From Vespa crabro (taxonomy: Eukaryota; Arthropoda; Insecta; Hymenoptera; Vespidae): a stretch of DNA of 64,000 nucleotides. Position numbers and translations under genes: made by a program. Shown piece after piece: positions 61,091 to 64,000 of the stretch. The number at the start of each line of letters is the position of its first letter. Position 1 is the stretch's first letter. The DNA is taken from positions 678,571 to 742,570 of the forward strand of contig NC_060964.1 in the NCBI RefSeq assembly GCF_910589235.1, read 5' to 3'. The notes under the pieces are model-generated. The model saw nothing but the letters and a program-made list of their open reading frames with translations, was not told the DNA's origin and did not search any database.

Positions 61091-61714
61091 TATAGGGTGT
61101 TTAAAAACCTTTAGTGTTACAATGTTCAAAATCTCAAGTATTACAAATTTTTAGGACTTGTAAAGGGGACCAAGTAAATAAGTTAGAAATAAAATTTTGA
61201 TTAGGAACCCATGTCCGGAAATGTATAAGTAAAACAAAATCTAAACGGCATTACGTCTAGGTTACGTCTGGTTGACGTCTGGGTTACATATTGAACGGCA
61301 AGTGTAAAGTGTGATGATGTGCCATCGTGTTAAAACCATATTTCTTGATAAATGTTCAATGGAACATCTTCCAAGAACTCTGGCAATACTTCTTACAAGA
61401 AGTATTATACTCTTTTAGAGCCAGAGAAAAATATAATTGCATGAATTCTGGCCGCGATACAACAGACTCAACACAAACCAGGTATTTTTGAGCGATTCTG
61501 TCAAAACATAATTACCAGATACAATGTTTGAAATAAAATTAATGGATCGAGCAGCTCTTGTAATGGATGAGGACTCAATCATGATTTGATTTTGTTATAC
61601 TTGTACATTTTAATTTTGTTTTATCGTACTTTTCCTGGATTTCTAATCAAAATTTTATCTACTCAGTTTTTTCTACAAGTTTTAAAAGTTTGTAATAAGA
61701 ATTTCAAAACACCT

Positions 61715-61720
<6 letters not shown>
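61091..61720. mobile_element. Fold-back DNA element with long imperfect terminal inverted repeats
   Basis: The left end TATAGGGTGTTTAAAAAC and the reverse complement of the right end, TATACAAGGTGTTTTGAAA, match. The match goes on inward: ATTACAAATTTTTAGGACTT with ATTACAAACTTTTAAAACTT, and ATAAAATTTTGATTAGGAA with ATAAAATTTTGATTAGAAA. The arms total about 150 bp with gaps. Both ends lie in TA-rich sequence. The ~350-bp centre has no long ORF, so it is a decayed or non-autonomous transposon; superfamily unknown (TA target is compatible with Tc1/mariner). Confidence 0.6.
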
Positions 61721-61751
<31 letters not shown>

Positions 61752-61830
61752 TTATTTATTAGGTATAATAATTATATATATACAAGGTATTATATATATT
61801 TTATTATATATATAAAATATATATAATATA
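61712..61830 (+). repeat. AT-rich repeats next to the fold-back element
   Basis: (TA)n and TTTATTTATT, then a second ATATACAAGGTATTATATA near 61779-61797 that resembles the outermost end of the fold-back element. It could be a nested or solo end. Confidence 0.5.
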
Positions 61831-62274
61831 TAATACATATATGTATAATACATTATGTATAAGTATTTCTATCATTTTATAATTAAATATTATATTTTTT
61901 TAATAATGATTAATTTTATAATATTTTGAAACGTTCATATTTGAATTATTTCTGTTTATGTCGGATCTATAATCAATTTGATTCACATTTGTTGTTATTG
62001 CTGCAATTTTTCATACGTATATATCTGTAACAAAATGTTTATACGAAATTCATAAACTTAAACTCATAGAAGTTTGTTATTGCTGACTCTACGTTATTCT
62101 AGTCTCAGGTGTTACATTTCAGTTTTTTTTTAGTTACGAACTAAATTTGCTTCGACTGTATTTCGATGCACTGTAACTAAATACAATGCACCACGACATA
62201 TACAAGTGTGGTCATTTAACGTATTCAGATGTAACCCCAACGTAACCGACAGAATACGTTAATGAATTCTTCCT

Positions 62275-62295
62275 CACCTGACGATCGGTCACCTG
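62275..62295 (+). promoter_or_regulatory. Paired CACCTG E-boxes
   Basis: CACCTGA at 62275 and 62290, centre spacing 15 bp, with the palindrome CGATCG between. CACCTG is the known core for Snail/E-protein type factors. A further CACGTG and CAGCTG lie at about 62792-62813. Function is not shown. Confidence 0.25.
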
Positions 62296-64000
62296 ACTCA
62301 CTTCCGGTAAACTTGAAAGAGTGCACACGTTCCCTCTTCGTAGCAGTTTCCGCTTATCGAACCTCGAATATCCGCCTATCTTTTTTCATTGTCTCATTTA
62401 TTTAAAAATTATTATTAAAATTATTAATACATTGATGTTTAATTTTAATATTATCGAAATAATTCGAAGAAATTGTTATTATTATTTTATCTTAACTTAT
62501 TGATAATTGATAAAATACTTAAAAAGTTATCATTATTTTCGGCAAGAAGGATCAAGAAATTTGTCAAACAAAATTGTGTCATCGATTTTATTTGTAATGT
62601 TTCCGAACAATGTGTTTCTTAGTTTGAGCAATCAATATTTTTGTTTTTTTCTTTCAAACAACACGTAATAAATAGCGCAAATGAACTTGTAATCGGATCG
62701 ATTCGATACCATTTACGATGTTCATACATACTTAAAAGGAAATGCAACGATCGTCGAGGCAATCGAGAATGACGAAGGCGCAAGCTGCAACACGTGCCGC
62801 TCGACAGCTGTTTTCCGGTGTAATTCTGAAACACGTTTTGTCTTCTTTTTCTCTTTTTTTTGTTTTTATTTTCATGCTTGGATACACTCGGGAGATGATA
62901 GTAATAATGATCGACGATGTAGGGTGAATCTTACTTTTTTCTCTCATCTTTTATGTTTACAAACTTTTCGATTAGAAAGTCCTTAGGACAGATGTTTTTT
63001 GCTTTTTTTTTTTTTAACTTGATTAGCCGATAAAAATAATAAATTATCGAAAAGAAAGTTACACATATAAAATTGATTATATTAATTTTCAAATCAAATC
63101 GAATAAAATTGTAGATTATTGAAATTATTTATACGAACTTGTTGAAGATCGTTCATTTTTATCTATTATAATTATCGAATATTTATATAAATATGGACAC
63201 AATGCATTTGGAAACTATTCGTATGCTTTTGAAAATACAATAATATTTATTTTAAAACTTTTTATGCTAACACTGTTCTTTTTTCGGAAACGTGTAGTCT
63301 TTCGTAAAGTTTAAATTTCTCTAAAAAAAAAAAAAAATAGCATCAATAATAATAATAATAATAATCATACATATATATAATGATTATTGTATATCTTATA
63401 TAAATATTGTATATCTTATACAAAATACACGAAAGTAAAAATATGTGTTGTAAAATGTACAAATATATGGAGTATATCCATCTTTCTTTTTAGTAAATTG
63501 TTTTCTATATCTCTTATGAGGAAATTTGTTATTATCATCGATTAGAACAACTTTATGTTTTTTAAAGTCCAACGAAAATTTTTCTGATAAAGACTTTCTT
63601 ATACAAAATTTTATGTATGTACTTATATATATATATATATGTTTCTGCTAAATCTTACATAAAATGTCTATCGTGTTTTTGTTTATACTGCTATTATATT
63701 ATTACTATAAGTATTCGGAAAATAGCTAAATCTATATATATTTCCATACATGCATATATATATACATGCATCATGCATATATAATATGTATAATATTACT
63801 AAAAAAACATTATACTTATATGTTGTTCAACGAAATAAAACATTATAATACTTTGTCGATTGTTCTCAGATCATTAATAAATATTAATATTAATACGATC
63901 ATTTACAATGTTCAATGTTTCAATGACGAATATTTGTTGAACATATTTATGATTATAGTATATAAATAAAAACATTTAAAGAGATGATGAAAAAACTTTG

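Noticed and set aside
62732..62947. Overlapping 71- and 61-codon ORFs on both strands
   Set aside because: No family match; both strands open over the same GC-richer patch, so neither is favoured.

Overview
The window is AT-rich eukaryotic DNA with long introns, GT/AG splice sites and very dense microsatellites (CT/GA, AT, CA, AAAT, GAT, ATT). It holds a BTB gene and two chitin-binding cuticle-type genes. This fits an insect nuclear genome. Hymenoptera is my best guess, from base composition, microsatellite load and a mariner-type remnant, but the species cannot be read from the sequence.

I could support four protein-coding genes. (1) 422-1561, minus: an intact single-exon ORF for a 379-residue protein with an N-terminal BTB domain. 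(2) 3645-17340, plus: a three-exon gene for a 164-residue protein with a signal peptide, one six-cysteine EGF-like module, one membrane segment and a short acidic-ended tail. Its first intron is 12.7 kb and carries a diverged tandem-repeat array. (3) 21579-32877, minus: a seven-exon gene for a 1,082-residue secreted protein with one peritrophin-type chitin-binding domain and a very long disordered Arg/Asp/Glu/Gln-rich tail. (4) 49422-52209, minus: a four-exon gene for a 124-residue secreted protein that is almost only one chitin-binding domain. In all multi-exon models every splice junction keeps the reading frame.

Genes 3 and 4 lie in the same orientation and are both CPAP1-type (cuticular protein analogous to peritrophins, one domain). 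Both have a phase-0 intron at the same point of the domain, directly after the second cysteine-glutamine. They look like members of one locally duplicated family acting in the chitinous extracellular matrix. Genes 2 and 3 converge; genes 1 and 2 diverge from a shared region that contains DREF-like and E2F-like sites.

The rest is non-coding as far as I can see: intergenic stretches at 17.3-21.6, 32.9-49.4 and 52.2-64 kb. They contain microsatellites, a 72-nt A run, a short mariner-like inverted-repeat element, a longer fold-back element, a possible solo LTR, a tRNA-like sequence, two small tandem arrays and several GC-richer islands that may be promoters or untranslated exons. No rRNA, CRISPR or convincing functional tRNA gene was seen. 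I found no clearly new multi-gene system. The best leads are the exon-structure match between the two chitin-binding genes, the intronic ~150-bp array, and a candidate small spliced ORF near 36.4 kb.
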